Of a stretch of DNA of 64,000 nt, positions 1 to 9,769 are shown piece by piece. The first letter of the stretch is position 1, and each line of letters opens with the position of its first letter. This DNA is from Niabella sp. (GTDB taxonomy: Bacteria; Bacteroidota; Bacteroidia; Chitinophagales; Chitinophagaceae), in contig JAPUDO010000120.1 of the NCBI GenBank assembly GCA_027493055.1, forward strand, positions 1 through 64,000. The letters run 5' to 3'. A program made the translations under genes and the position numbers. A model generated the notes under the pieces. It had not been told where the DNA came from. It was given only the letters and a program-made list of their open reading frames with translations, and did no database searches.

Positions 1-201
1 ATAAATACATAACGCCAGCAAAAGCCCTGTTGTCCACCCCCTGTCTATTCCTAACAATACTGCACCCAACAGCACGCATGCCCATGTCAACCAGCCTTTT
101 TTCAACCAGGAAATGGCTGTCAGCTCTTTAGGCCAGTATTTGGAAGCCCGGTAACCGGATAGTCCTCCAACAAAAAACAGGTATACCGCAATAGTGGTCA
201 T
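1..201 (-). CDS. Small membrane protein, C-terminus outside window
   Basis: An open frame on the minus strand starts with ATG at 201 and runs off the left edge, giving 67 residues without a stop. It reads as an integral membrane protein: a hydrophobic stretch near residues 3-13 (AVYLFFVGGL), a basic or aromatic loop, then hydrophobic stretches near 39-51 (WACVLLGAVLLG) and from 57 onward. I do not recognise the family with certainty. Short multi-helix proteins of this kind often sit beside PepSY or siderophore-uptake genes, but nothing in the window supports that. Confidence concerns existence of the gene, not its function. Confidence 0.55.
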   Translation of the reverse strand, partial: MTTIAVYLFFVGGLSGYRASKYWPKELTAISWLKKGWLTWACVLLGAVLLGIDRGWTTGLLLALCIY

Positions 202-259
202 ATTAATTTCCCGGTACGGGGATTTCAAGTTATGATAAGTAATAAAACGTAAACCGCAG

Positions 260-422
260 GGCTGTCTCAAAAGTGTGTCAGATTGAGAATCAAGTTCTTT
301 AAATGACAAAAACGGATGTCATGCTGAGCTTGTCGAAGCATAGTTCGATAGTAAAATGCCCTTCGTCTTCCGATAGCTATCGGAACAGGACGACATTGAT
401 CTTCAAAACCTTTGAGACAGCC
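260..422. repeat. MITE-like element with 12-bp terminal inverted repeats
   Basis: GGCTGTCTCAAA at 260-271 is matched exactly in inverted orientation by TTTGAGACAGCC at 411-422, bounding 163 bp with no convincing ORF. Inside are a GTCATGCTG...GTCGAAGCA segment (318-340) and a perfect CCGATAGCTATCGG palindrome near 370-383. Termini of this GGCTGTCTCAAA type are common on Bacteroidota insertion sequences, so this is probably a non-autonomous derivative. No clear target-site duplication is visible. It fills most of the gene-free stretch 202-552. Confidence 0.6.
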
Positions 423-552
423 GCGAGGCAAATGTATTCCTTACCTTGTTTTACATATTTACGAATTTGGAAATATTTGTTATGATAACCGAACTTTCTT
501 TGCTCTCCTAAAAATCCGGCGACTGATTACAGTAATTTTGCGTCGGCTATTA

Positions 553-1548
553 ATGCGCTCATTTATTTCTTGTATGATAGAATTTATGGTTCCCTTTTTA
601 AAATGGCTTTTCATTATTCCTGCATTGTTATTAGTGGCCGGAATCCTGTTTGAACAATACTCAAGATGGAAACTGGAAAAAACGGCCTTTAACGGGCAAA
701 CCTTTGTAGAGATTAACGGCAAGCCGCTTCATTATGTGAAGAAAGGCCAAGGCAATTGTACGGTAGTGTTTCAATCAGGGATGGGAAGCAGCTATGCCAT
801 CTGGCAGGAGATACAGGATAGCATAGCTCAAAATGCAGTTACAATCGCTTACGACAGAAACGGGCTGATGCTGAGCGAAGCCACAGGCGCACCGGTAACC
901 AACGACCAGGTTGCCGAAGAGCTGCAATTATTGCTGGAAAAAACAAATTGTCCCAAGCCGTATATACTTGTAGGACATTCTATGGCAGGCATTTATTTAA
1001 GACCTTTTATCAAAAAGAGCGAAAAGGATATTGCCGGGATTGTTTTTGTAGAGGCTTCCAATCCACAGCAGATCAAACATGCTTCATCTGAGCTTTTAAA
1101 AGCATTGCAGCCTCCGCCACGTTGGCTGATTAAATCTGCTGTCAGCACAGGACTTTACAGAATCCTGTATTCTTTTATACCACTGTCTCCTGAAATTCCA
1201 ATGCATCATCCGCTGCACCGGCTGGAGAAGGATTTCTTCTACCGCTCATGCAATAAGATACTGGAAGAATTAGCAAATGATGAGCAGAATTTTAAAGATG
1301 CTGAAAAATATACTTCTTTCGGGAACGTCCCCCTTACCATTATTGAAGGCACTTCTGAAATTCGCTATGCGGCTATCAAAGATACCGCTGTCAAAAATGA
1401 ATACCGCCAATGGGTAGACGAAATGCAGCACAACCTGCTAACGCTTTCTGCTAACAGCCGCCTGGTAAAAGCGCCCAACAGCGGGCACATGGTGCAGATC
1501 AATGACGGCGTATTGATTACGTTGGAGATCAGGAGCATGCTGAAATAA
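553..1548 (+). CDS. Membrane-anchored alpha/beta-hydrolase
   Basis: Alpha/beta-hydrolase fold protein of 331 residues. A hydrophobic N-terminal helix (about residues 13-33) should anchor it in the inner membrane or act as an uncleaved signal. The fold follows: FQSGMGSS oxyanion region near 74-80, nucleophile elbow GHSMAG with Ser143, and catalytic His312 in NSGHMVQ near the C-terminus. The substrate is unknown; relatives are called alpha/beta hydrolases or lactone or ester hydrolases. The frame extends upstream to a TTG at 412, but that part lies in the MITE-like repeat, so I chose the ATG at 553. ATGs at 574 or 586 are also possible. Repeats related to each other flank the gene on both sides. 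Confidence 0.75.
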   Translation: MRSFISCMIEFMVPFLKWLFIIPALLLVAGILFEQYSRWKLEKTAFNGQTFVEINGKPLHYVKKGQGNCTVVFQSGMGSSYAIWQEIQDSIAQNAVTIAYDRNGLMLSEATGAPVTNDQVAEELQLLLEKTNCPKPYILVGHSMAGIYLRPFIKKSEKDIAGIVFVEASNPQQIKHASSELLKALQPPPRWLIKSAVSTGLYRILYSFIPLSPEIPMHHPLHRLEKDFFYRSCNKILEELANDEQNFKDAEKYTSFGNVPLTIIEGTSEIRYAAIKDTAVKNEYRQWVDEMQHNLLTLSANSRLVKAPNSGHMVQINDGVLITLEIRSMLK

Positions 1549-1558
1549 AAATCAGGAG

Positions 1559-1617
1559 ATGCTTCGACTTCGTTACACTACGCTCTCCGAAGGAGTCCTT
1601 AGAACAGCATGACGTTC
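1559..1617. repeat. Intergenic repeat related to the interior of the 260-422 element
   Basis: This 59-bp stretch carries ATGCTTCGAC at one end and CAGCATGAC at the other. They are the reverse complement of the two ends of the segment at 318-341, with extra sequence containing a TCCGAAGGA palindrome between them. It is a partial inverted copy of the same dispersed repeat family and lies between convergent genes. Confidence 0.45.
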
Positions 1618-1677
1618 CAAAAATGATATATACTCCAACTCCTAAGTTCATCCCTATAGATTATCGGCGTTTTAACT

Positions 1678-3552
1678 TCATTGCGCTGCACTCAAGGCAA
1701 CCCTAGCAGCCTTCTTTATCTTTTTGTTTGACCGCCAAAGATGAGACAACAACAATTCCCTTATAAAGGTCATTTCCCGGGGCAGCCTGTCGTAAAAGCT
1801 AAAGAACAGCTCATCATGCGAGGCTATTTCTTTTATCCAGAGATCACGGTTAATACTCATTACCTGCTCAAATGTTTCTTCGGTAAAATTTTCCATACCG
1901 TTCCAGTCTATATGCTCATGTTTGGGCACCCAGCCCAGGGGTATTTCCACTCCTTTAGAGCAGCCTCTTGCCCTCTCCACAATCCATTTCAGCACACGCA
2001 TATTTTCTCCATATCCCGGCCACAAAAGTTTTCCTTCTTCATCCTTCCTGAACCAGTTTACAGAAAATATCCGGGGAGGCTCAGGTATCTGCCTGCCAAA
2101 GTTGAGCCAGTGGGCAAAATAATCGCCCATGTGGTAACCTGCAAAGGGACGCATGGCAAAAGGATCGCGGCGTACTTCACCTAATTTGCCAAAAGCTGCA
2201 GCAGTCCTTTCAGAACCCATGGTAGCCGCCATATATACCCCAAACGACCAGTTGAAGGATTGCATCACCAGCGGTACTACATCATTACGCCTTCCACCAA
2301 AAATAAAGGCAGATACAGGCACTCCTTCCGGATCATTAAAGCGATCATCTATTACCGGGCACTGACCAGCCGGCGCCGTAAACCTGGAATTAGGATGTGC
2401 TGCTTTTGTTTCGCTGGCGGGTGTCCAGTCATTGCCCTGCCAGTCTATAGCATGTGCAGGCGGCTCGCCATCCATACCTTCCCACCAAACATCCCCGTCA
2501 TCGGTTAAAGCCGCGTTAGTAAAAATAGTATTAGCGCTGATAGTGGCCATAGCATTGGGATTGGTTTTATAATTTGTGCCCGGCGCCACTCCAAAAAACC
2601 CGGCTTCGGGATTGATAGCACGCAGCTGGCCTTTTTCATCTGGCCTGATCCAGGCTATATCATCACCCACAGTTGTTACCTTCCAGCCTTCATCAGTAAA
2701 AGCTTTGGGCGGCACCATCATTGCAAAATTGGTCTTGCCACAGGCAGAAGGGAAAGCGGCGCATACATAATCCTTCTTTCCATCGGGAGACTGAACTCCT
2801 GCTATCAGCATATGCTCTGCAAGCCAGTTCTGCTCGCGTGCCAGCGTGGATGCAATGCGCAGCGCAAAGCATTTTTTTCCCAATAAAGCATTGCCGCCAT
2901 AACCAGAGCCATAGCTCCATATCAGCCGCTCTTCAGGAAAGTGAACAATATATTTATCCAGGGGATCAGGGCAGCAGGGCCAGGCTATGTCTTCCTGCCC
3001 TTCGTTTAAAGGCATGGCTACGGTATGCAGGCAGTGTACAAAATCCCCGTTACCCATTGCTTCGAGGGCAGGTGCGCCCATCCTCGTCATCAGTTTCATA
3101 TTCGCTACCACATAAGGCGAATCGGTAAGCTGTACCCCGAATTGTGACAGGGAAGATCCAACAGGACCCATACAGAAAGGTATCACATACATGGTTCTGC
3201 CCTTCATACATCCCTCCAGCCTGGGCATTAATACTTCTTTCATTTTTTGGGGGTCCATCCAGTTGTTGGTAGGCCCCGCATCCTTTTCGGTAAGGGAGCA
3301 TATAAAAGTACGGTCTTCCAGCCGCGCAACATCAGAGGGATGCGAACGTGCTAAGAATGAATGGGGCCTTTTTTGGGGGTTGAGGCGGATAAAAGTGCCC
3401 TTGTCTACCATCTGGTTACAAAGATCTTCGTATTCCTCATCAGAGCCATCGCACCAATGCACCTCATGGGGACGGCACAGCGCGGCCATTTTATTTACCC
3501 ATTTTTTAAGCTCACCGTTTCTTACTTCACCAGGAAAAAGCATCGTTTTCAT
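1678..3552 (-). CDS. pckG: Phosphoenolpyruvate carboxykinase (GTP)
   Basis: Catalyses oxaloacetate + GTP to phosphoenolpyruvate + GDP + CO2, the first committed step of gluconeogenesis (EC 4.1.1.32), in the cytoplasm. At 624 residues it has the normal length for GTP-type PEPCK and is full length. The kinase-1a/P-loop motif [13 protein letters not shown] is at residues 267-279, with the characteristic reactive cysteine of the GTP family at 271. Other family blocks are visible: [15 protein letters not shown] near 214-228, FGGRRND and [12 protein letters not shown]. The start is the ATG at 3552; a second ATG three codons later is possible. It appears monocistronic. A perfect palindrome about 120 bp upstream is a candidate operator. 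Confidence 0.96.
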   Translation of the reverse strand: MKTMLFPGEVRNGELKKWVNKMAALCRPHEVHWCDGSDEEYEDLCNQMVDKGTFIRLNPQKRPHSFLARSHPSDVARLEDRTFICSLTEKDAGPTNNWMDPQKMKEVLMPRLEGCMKGRTMYVIPFCMGPVGSSLSQFGVQLTDSPYVVANMKLMTRMGAPALEAMGNGDFVHCLHTVAMPLNEGQEDIAWPCCPDPLDKYIVHFPEERLIWSYGSGYGGNALLGKKCFALRIASTLAREQNWLAEHMLIAGVQSPDGKKDYVCAAFPSACGKTNFAMMVPPKAFTDEGWKVTTVGDDIAWIRPDEKGQLRAINPEAGFFGVAPGTNYKTNPNAMATISANTIFTNAALTDDGDVWWEGMDGEPPAHAIDWQGNDWTPASETKAAHPNSRFTAPAGQCPVIDDRFNDPEGVPVSAFIFGGRRNDVVPLVMQSFNWSFGVYMAATMGSERTAAAFGKLGEVRRDPFAMRPFAGYHMGDYFAHWLNFGRQIPEPPRIFSVNWFRKDEEGKLLWPGYGENMRVLKWIVERARGCSKGVEIPLGWVPKHEHIDWNGMENFTEETFEQVMSINRDLWIKEIASHDELFFSFYDRLPREMTFIRELLLSHLWRSNKKIKKAARVALSAAQ

Positions 3553-3670
3553 CTGTATTTATGTTTTTGGTTTATATTTTTTTGGCAGCGCTTATGTAGA
3601 GAAGCCTGTTCAGGAAAAATATACAGATCCCCCAACAGCAGCCCATTTAGTACGCCTGACTCCATATAGC

Positions 3671-3694
3671 ATAACGGTCATTTATGACCGTTAT
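3671..3694. promoter_or_regulatory. Perfect 11-bp inverted repeat upstream of pckG
   Basis: ATAACGGTCAT and ATGACCGTTAT face each other across two bases. This 24-bp perfect dyad lies 119 bp upstream of the pckG start codon. The size and symmetry suit a homodimeric repressor or activator site. No run of T follows, so it is not an intrinsic terminator. The regulator cannot be named from the window. Confidence 0.45.
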
Positions 3695-3970
3695 CTGTGA
3701 CAGCAAATGTAGCCGTTAAGAAAATAAGCAGTTTCAGAAAAGATTCAATTTAATTAATCATAAGATCCTCTATATTGAAAACAATTTAAACCAAGCAAGA
3801 AGGAGATTATTTATTTTCGAAACAAAAATGGTTTAGCATTGAAGGCTGATGAAATTTTGTTGCCTGCTGGCAGCGTTATCAAGTTTAGATGTTGGCGATG
3901 ATCTTTGCAGGGGAAAGTACCCGTTGGCCAGAGCGAACGCATCAATTTATTTCTTTAAATAATAAAACAA

Positions 3971-4080
3971 CGTTGCGCAGCTCCGCAGCGCTTTTAACCG
4001 GAGAATTAACAACTCCTATAAATGGGTTACCGCTCCGCGGTAAGATAAAGCGCCAATTTAGCCGCATAGGAGCGGCCATA
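3971..4080. repeat. REP-like cluster of short CTCC/GGAG palindromes
   Basis: Several short dyads occur in a row: GCGCAGCTCCGCAGCGC-like at 3975-3991, CCGGAG facing CTCC at about 3999-4016, a perfect TTACCGC-TCC-GCGGTAA hairpin at 4027-4043, and a GGAGCGG box at 4069-4075. Similar CTCC/GGAG mini-palindromes separated by AT-rich spacers occur at 26.9-27.0 kb, so I read this as dispersed extragenic repeat DNA. The rest of the gene-free stretch 3553-4128 shows only the pckG-upstream palindrome. Confidence 0.4.
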
Positions 4081-4128
4081 CGTTGAAGTTTATGCGCCCC
4101 TGAAACCTTGCCCCAATGCAGGTCTGTA

Positions 4129-5703
4129 TCATTTTTCCCAGTAAATTTTAACGGTACGGGTATTGCGCTTACCTAGAGGGATTATTTCCAAACGACTTCC
4201 GCTACGGTCATTTAAAGGGAAGATGTTGTATTTTACCTTTCCGGTAATTTTCAGCTTACGAGAAGCTGGAATATATATCAAATTGCTGGCTCTTATTTTC
4301 CCGTCTTCCTGCCAGGTTACCAGCAAAGTGTTTTTCCCTGCAACCTGTTTTGTGATTTTTCCGGCGGCTGCCTGCATATACCCCCGCTGTAAAACCTCCT
4401 GAAAATAAGCCTCGCTTTCCAGCCCGCTAAAATAGTCCCAATAAAAATCTCCTGCCAAAAGTGAGTCGATGCCTTCCGCCATTGTTGCTGCTGCATTCAC
4501 AACAGCAGGGCCGCCGCTATAAAATGCGCCCCATTCACCAATAAGCATAGGTAATTTTAATTTATTCCTGGTTTTTTGTAGCTGTTTAAACATAAAAGAA
4601 AGGCGGCCGGCATCAGCTTCTCCTGCCTGGTCAGTATCTAAAACGATATCGTAAAAATGAGGCATATACCCCTGTTGCTGACCCGCTTCTGCTACAGGAG
4701 ACAAATAAGAGGGAATACCATTGTTGCTGGATACACTGGGTTCCCAGAATAAAATATGTTTGGTGTTTGCCTTACGAATGGCAGCAGCCAGCTTTTTATA
4801 GAATGGTAATAAGCTGTTCTCTTCAAAAGAACGATAGGTTGGCTCCATACCCTGTAAAACACGGATAAAAACTTCCCTGCCTGTTAATGTTTTTAAAATA
4901 AAGTTTTTGCCTTCTTCGTCCACCCACATAGCCGCAACCTCTTCAGTTGTATATTTCTTTCCTGTACTTTTCTGATTCAGAAAAGTGGCTACTTCTTCCA
5001 TCATAACCTTCAGCGCCTCTCCCACTGCCGAGCCTATAAAAGGCTCATTCACTACATCGAAGCCAATAATATTTCTATCATGCCGGTATCTTGCTGCCAG
5101 CATTGCCCAGGTTTTGATGTAATAGTCCTGAACACCCACTCCATCTGCTACAGGCGCATTGTTCCAAAAGTTGTCAAAAGATGTTTGCACCGCAGGGCTG
5201 ATGTAATAGGCATCGCTCCATGTACCGCCCGTATAATGAGGTTTATCTTCGTCCAAAGTGGCCCAAAGCGGGGCACCGTTACCAAACTTTTCGCTAAACA
5301 GATCCTGGTGCATATCCAGGATTACATAAATACCGTGCTGTTTTGCATAGTGGAGGCGCGTATCCAGATCATGCAAATAAACACTGTCATACCGACCGGG
5401 TGAAGGCTCCAACGCCGACCAATTGACACCCAGGCGAACAGCATTATATCCCCAGCTCTTCATTTTTACAAATGCTTCATCCTTTACCAGATTAAGATAG
5501 CGGTTCTTCCGGTCTTTGTTTACATAGTTAAGTCCGCGCAACTGCAACATCCTGCCGGTACTATCCCTCAGCAATGTCCCTTCTCTTTGCACATAGCCAC
5601 TTTGTCCCATACAGGGACTGCATATATGAAAAAGCAAAAAAGAAAATACGGATAAGAGCGTTGCCTTTACTGGTTTGTTTAGCTTATATATAAAGCCTGC
5701 CAC
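4129..5703 (-). CDS. Secreted GH5-family glycosidase, endoglycoceramidase-like
   Basis: A (beta/alpha)8 retaining glycoside hydrolase of family 5, 524 residues, with an N-terminal signal peptide (hydrophobic about 12-28). Acid/base Glu220 lies in VVNEP and nucleophile Glu390 in LIGEWG. The LRGLN start of the barrel (55-59), the RLGVNW...EP block (90-100) and the DMHQD block (130-134) resemble endoglycoceramidase-type GH5 enzymes more than plain cellulases. The C-terminal 100 residues look like a beta-sandwich. The start is GTG at 5703, because a stop lies only a few codons upstream in frame. The fucosidase gene ends 14 bp upstream on the same strand, so this is probably the last gene of the hydrolase operon. 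Substrate is inferred only. Confidence 0.85.
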   Translation of the reverse strand: MAGFIYKLNKPVKATLLSVFSFLLFHICSPCMGQSGYVQREGTLLRDSTGRMLQLRGLNYVNKDRKNRYLNLVKDEAFVKMKSWGYNAVRLGVNWSALEPSPGRYDSVYLHDLDTRLHYAKQHGIYVILDMHQDLFSEKFGNGAPLWATLDEDKPHYTGGTWSDAYYISPAVQTSFDNFWNNAPVADGVGVQDYYIKTWAMLAARYRHDRNIIGFDVVNEPFIGSAVGEALKVMMEEVATFLNQKSTGKKYTTEEVAAMWVDEEGKNFILKTLTGREVFIRVLQGMEPTYRSFEENSLLPFYKKLAAAIRKANTKHILFWEPSVSSNNGIPSYLSPVAEAGQQQGYMPHFYDIVLDTDQAGEADAGRLSFMFKQLQKTRNKLKLPMLIGEWGAFYSGGPAVVNAAATMAEGIDSLLAGDFYWDYFSGLESEAYFQEVLQRGYMQAAAGKITKQVAGKNTLLVTWQEDGKIRASNLIYIPASRKLKITGKVKYNIFPLNDRSGSRLEIIPLGKRNTRTVKIYWEK

Positions 5704-5717
5704 TGCTTTTCTTTAGT

Positions 5718-7958
5718 CTATTTCTCAAAAAAGTCCAGCTCTGCAATAGCCAGCGTATTATCACCACCCGCAATTTCCGTTGCAGCAATGCGCACATAAC
5801 GACCTATAACAGGTTTACTGAAAAAATATTTTCTTGTAGAAGGATCATTGATAAGATTTCCAAACTCAAAGCTGCCTGCGTTCTGCCAGTCTTGTCCGTC
5901 GTTGCTTACTTCAACCGTTCCTTTAGCCATCATGCCCCGGTCATTTTGCTTTTGCGGTGTGTAAGCAAAGGCATTCAGGTCATACACCCTTCCTAAATCT
6001 ATTGTTATAAAATGACCGGATGTTGCTTCCTTTGATTGCCACCAGGTGTACCTGTTTTCATCAATTGCAAAGTCTGCTTTGCGCCGGGTACCAGCTTCGC
6101 TGTCTGTCTCTACTATCTTCCAATCAATTTTTGCGATGCCCAGCACTTCAGCTGCCGTTGCCCCTTTTTCTTTATTGATGATAGCAACGGCTTTTACTTC
6201 GCCTTTTGGCAACCGGAACGGGCCTGTATATTTTTTACTGCCGGCTGTTGGCTCACTGCCATCAAGAGTATAAAAAATGCTCATCTCCTTATACAGGTTT
6301 TCCGTAGTGTTCTCCCCATGCGGCTTCCAGCCAAATTCGGCTTGTGCAGGGTCAATAACCACATCCCCGTTCTTATTCCTGGAAATTGCTAATTGCGGCG
6401 GTCTTGTTTTGTATTTATATCCTCCAATGGTAGCAATTGCAGGATCCAACCTGCTTTCTAAAACACGTAATCTGAATTTAGATGCAGTCACTTCCGGAAA
6501 ACGCAGAATGCGCTTGTAGCCGATATTGGTGCCTGAAGCTATTTCTTTCCATTGATTATTTACCCATGCATCTACGGCATGGCGCTCTACCCGCTCACTA
6601 TGTGTATTTACTGCTTCCTGTATTAAAAAACGGTTGATCGTAACCGGTTTCGGCGTACTAATAATAATTTCTTTTTGCTTTTTGCTGAGCACCATAAAAG
6701 TGTTCAGGTCATTATCTAACAGCTTTGAAGAAACACTTGCCCCGGCAAAAAGATTTTTAGCATAGGTTTCTTTAATACGCTTTCCCACTTCATTTAATAC
6801 CTGTACGTCCTGGGGAGAAAATTCCCCTTCACGGTTAGGCGGAATATTTAAAAGGAAGGTAGAATTGCCGCCAACCGAGCGTTCATAAATATCAAACACA
6901 TCATCCGCGCTTCTTACTTTCTGGTGTGTATCGTCCCTGTAAAACCAACCTTCACGAATAGAGGTATTGGTTTCGGCCTGCTGGTAGTGCAGGAATTTTG
7001 CTTTGTACAGTTGCTCCCTGCTACCCAGGTCTTCGTTGGTCATATCCGGGAAATGGCTGGTGGTATCAGGGTTTTCAGGATAAGGGATCACATTCCACTC
7101 TGTTTTCCGCGTCCCTCCCGCTTCATTACCGCACCAGCGGATATCTTCTTTACCAAATATCACCGCCTTGGGCGCTAAAGTATGGATCAATTTTTTCCAG
7201 GCCAGGTAATTATACGTTTGTCCTCCTTTTCTTTTGGGATGCGCGCCATCAAACCAAACTTCATCAATAGGGCCATATTCTGTTAACAGCTCAAACAGCT
7301 GGTTTAAAAAATATTCATTGTAATCATCTACCACAAACTCGAACTTTGTTTTATCGGCAAATGGCCTACCCGGCACTGCGCGGGGAATGGTACGTTTGGT
7401 ATATTTACTCAGGTTGCCGTATAAGCCCTCAGGATTTTCAATCTGGTATAGGTCGGCAGGAGAAAGATAAATGCCCAGCTTTAGCCCGTACTTTTTACAG
7501 GAGGCCGAAAGGTCCTTCAACACATCCCCTTTTCCATCCCTGAAGCCGGTAGACATTATACCATGTTTAGTATAACGGCTTTGCCACAGCACAAACCCGT
7601 CATGGTGTTTTGCAGTAAAGATCACCATCTTCATACCAGCGGCATTCATGGCCCTGCACCATTGGTCGGTATCTAATTTTTTCAAATCGAATATCTGGGG
7701 ATCTTCCTTACCACTACCCCACTCCAGGCGGGTAAAGGTATTAGGCCCAAAGTGAACAAAAGCTATAAACTCTTTTTTTAAAGCGCCTAGCTGATTTGCA
7801 GTAGGTACTATATGAGCGGCCTTCTCAATGATCCGTTGCTTACTGTCATTGACATCAACAACAATCGTATTTTGAAATGTAAGCGCCGGGTTTTGAGCAA
7901 TGGATGTAATTGCTGCACTTACAAAAGCAATAAGGAATAAATAACGCATTAATATCAT
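5718..7958 (-). CDS. GH29 alpha-L-fucosidase with discoidin-type C-terminal domains
   Basis: Retaining alpha-L-fucosidase-type enzyme of 746 residues with a signal peptide (SAAITSIAQ near 14-22). The GH29 catalytic domain covers about 50-400, with FTAKHHDGF at 114-122 and the nucleophile in VWFDGA (Asp237). After it come a jelly-roll region (about 410-520), a chitobiase/hexosaminidase C-terminal-like module (FYTLDGSEPTAGS, about 590-615) and an F5/8 type C (discoidin) sugar-binding domain from about 630 to the end. Multi-module GH29 proteins like this remove terminal fucose from oligosaccharides in the periplasm or on the cell surface. ATG at 7949 (residue 4) is an equally good start. It sits 21 bp downstream of the GH16 gene. 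Confidence 0.9.
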   Translation of the reverse strand: MILMRYLFLIAFVSAAITSIAQNPALTFQNTIVVDVNDSKQRIIEKAAHIVPTANQLGALKKEFIAFVHFGPNTFTRLEWGSGKEDPQIFDLKKLDTDQWCRAMNAAGMKMVIFTAKHHDGFVLWQSRYTKHGIMSTGFRDGKGDVLKDLSASCKKYGLKLGIYLSPADLYQIENPEGLYGNLSKYTKRTIPRAVPGRPFADKTKFEFVVDDYNEYFLNQLFELLTEYGPIDEVWFDGAHPKRKGGQTYNYLAWKKLIHTLAPKAVIFGKEDIRWCGNEAGGTRKTEWNVIPYPENPDTTSHFPDMTNEDLGSREQLYKAKFLHYQQAETNTSIREGWFYRDDTHQKVRSADDVFDIYERSVGGNSTFLLNIPPNREGEFSPQDVQVLNEVGKRIKETYAKNLFAGASVSSKLLDNDLNTFMVLSKKQKEIIISTPKPVTINRFLIQEAVNTHSERVERHAVDAWVNNQWKEIASGTNIGYKRILRFPEVTASKFRLRVLESRLDPAIATIGGYKYKTRPPQLAISRNKNGDVVIDPAQAEFGWKPHGENTTENLYKEMSIFYTLDGSEPTAGSKKYTGPFRLPKGEVKAVAIINKEKGATAAEVLGIAKIDWKIVETDSEAGTRRKADFAIDENRYTWWQSKEATSGHFITIDLGRVYDLNAFAYTPQKQNDRGMMAKGTVEVSNDGQDWQNAGSFEFGNLINDPSTRKYFFSKPVIGRYVRIAATEIAGGDNTLAIAELDFFEK

Positions 7959-7979
7959 TTTTATTTAGTTTGCTTCAAT

Positions 7980-8765
7980 TTATTTGAATTCATAAAACCT
8001 TACCCAATCTATTTCCATTTCAACTGGTAAGTCTACCGGGTCTACCTTTCCTACCCAGCTACCGCCCAACTGCATATCGAGCAGCAAATAATGCTTTACG
8101 TCAGCAAAAGGAAACTGGTCTTTTTTGTCTGTTTCGATACGGGGATAAGCAAAAGTTCTTTTTTCATTTACATAAAATACAAGACTATCCCTGTATTTTT
8201 CTACGGCATAGGTATTAAACGCACCCGGATTTATAGCTGCAGTTCCTCCTTGCTTAGGATTGTCTTTTATATTCAGGGTGATAGTGTAATATGAATGCAC
8301 CGTTTGATAAACAATACTATCCTGATTCAAATGCTCCATAATATCTATTTCCCCGCCACCGGGATATTTCTCTCCCTGTGCCAGCAGCCAGAACGCAGGC
8401 CAGGCGCCGGTTGCATTGTTCAGCTTTGCATGTATCTCCAACCTTCCCAAGCCAAAACTCACTTTATCTTTGGTGTAAACACCTCCCGTTAAATATTTCG
8501 AAGTATCATTTAATACTGAGGTATTGTTAATCCCTCTAAGAATAAGCTTGCCATCCCGCATAGCATAACAACTATCAAAATCACTCATGTGCCGGTTCCA
8601 GTCGGATGTTCCTCTTGGTATTTTTGACCATTTTGCTTTATCGAAAGTGCCTGCTTGGTTGAAGTTTTCTTCCCAAACCAATTTAGATTTCCTAACATAA
8701 TTCAACCTGGCACAAGAAGATAGCGCTATTGCAAGCAACAATGAAAATATTTTTATGGGTCTCAT
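7980..8765 (-). CDS. GH16 endo-beta-glycanase lipoprotein
   Basis: Family 16 endo-glycosidase of 261 residues. The lipobox LSSC puts the lipidated cysteine at residue 18, so the enzyme is membrane anchored. The GH16 catalytic signature EIDIME is complete, with nucleophile Glu139, assisting Asp141 and acid/base Glu144; WPAFWLL precedes it as in laminarinases and beta-agarases or porphyranases. It has a single catalytic domain and normal length. By family, it should cut internal beta-1,3/1,4-glucan or beta-galactan bonds. The exact polymer cannot be read from sequence alone. Confidence 0.88.
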   Translation of the reverse strand: MRPIKIFSLLLAIALSSCARLNYVRKSKLVWEENFNQAGTFDKAKWSKIPRGTSDWNRHMSDFDSCYAMRDGKLILRGINNTSVLNDTSKYLTGGVYTKDKVSFGLGRLEIHAKLNNATGAWPAFWLLAQGEKYPGGGEIDIMEHLNQDSIVYQTVHSYYTITLNIKDNPKQGGTAAINPGAFNTYAVEKYRDSLVFYVNEKRTFAYPRIETDKKDQFPFADVKHYLLLDMQLGGSWVGKVDPVDLPVEMEIDWVRFYEFK

Positions 8766-8933
8766 TATGTTTATTTGCCTGATGATACGCCTGTTTAAAC
8801 CTCTTTGTGAAAAAATGTATCCTTAAACAACAGTTCGTCAGGCTCACTGGGACAGAAGAACGATATTTTTTTCGGACTGCTCATAGCAAAATCTAACAGC
8901 TTAAACAGGTTTGATATTTACCACCGATCATTA

Positions 8934-9743
8934 TTATTTAAACTGCAATTCAGCTACTACCGGCATGTGATCAGAGGTTTTACGATCCGGGATCACTTTA
9001 TGAGATACAATGTCAAATGCATTCTTTGGCGCTGATGCAATAAAATCAATAACGCCGCCGGCTTTGCCTTCTGAAAAAGTAGCAGGACAATTATTGCAGG
9101 TACGCGTAAAATGCTCATCCAGCGTTTTGATCACCTCGCTGCCTTCACGTGCATTAAAATCTCCCGCTACAATGAAGGGTATGGAAGAAGCACCTGCTAT
9201 CCGGTTGATCTCTTTTATCTGCAATAACCGGCTTTCCTTGTTATATGCTTCTAAATGAGTGCTCCCAAACAAAATCGTTCTTCCACCCGGCAATGCAACC
9301 GTTGCCGCAGCTAACACACGTGGCTCGCCACTGTTATTCCCTTCGGCCCTGGGTAACATATATGTTTTTGTATTGGCCAGGGGATATTTAGAAAGGATAA
9401 GGATACCATACTGCCCGCCGTCATAATCCATCGCTTTTGCAAAATAAAAAGACTTATAACCTGCTTTGAGGGCCAATAGCTCTGCCTGGTTTATATTGCC
9501 CGAGCGGCCCGTATTTACATCTACTTCCTGCACGGCCACTATATCTGCACCCTGACTCTTAATAACAGCAGCAGTAGCTTCTACATCTATCACTCCCTGT
9601 TTTTCCGGCGGGTTGCAGTGATGCACATTATACGTCATGACTTTGACCGTATCATTTCCTCCTGACTGTATTTTTTTAGCAGCACAGGAAACGAAACCAA
9701 TAATTACCGCAACTAATAAAAATTTTGTAAATAAATGTTGCAT
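8934..9743 (-). CDS. Endonuclease/exonuclease/phosphatase (EEP) family lipoprotein
   Basis: Metal-dependent phosphodiesterase fold of the EEP superfamily, 269 residues, with lipobox VSCA (Cys20). Family motifs are TYNVHHC (metal and nucleotide loop), QEVDVNTGRS with the catalytic Glu, GSTHLEAY, AGDFNA and the C-terminal SDHMPV with its catalytic His. EEP enzymes include nucleases, inositol phosphatases and sphingomyelinases. A lipoprotein inside a glycan-degradation operon is unlikely to act on genomic DNA, so a phosphodiester or lipid head-group substrate is plausible. It lies between the GH16 and GH123-like genes on the same strand. Confidence 0.82.
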   Translation of the reverse strand: MQHLFTKFLLVAVIIGFVSCAAKKIQSGGNDTVKVMTYNVHHCNPPEKQGVIDVEATAAVIKSQGADIVAVQEVDVNTGRSGNINQAELLALKAGYKSFYFAKAMDYDGGQYGILILSKYPLANTKTYMLPRAEGNNSGEPRVLAAATVALPGGRTILFGSTHLEAYNKESRLLQIKEINRIAGASSIPFIVAGDFNAREGSEVIKTLDEHFTRTCNNCPATFSEGKAGGVIDFIASAPKNAFDIVSHKVIPDRKTSDHMPVVAELQFK

Positions 9744-9769
9744 GAGATTGAGATTTAAACCGTTTATAT

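Noticed and set aside
303-485. ORF of 60 residues on the plus strand
   Set aside because: It overlaps the MITE-like element and its right inverted repeat and reads like translated repeat DNA.
1741-3301. Many ORFs antisense to pckG
   Set aside because: All overlap a clear, full-length enzyme and show no family features.
3889-4086. ORF of 65 residues on the plus strand
   Set aside because: It is made of REP-like palindromes, has no domain or signal peptide, and has no plausible ribosome-binding site.
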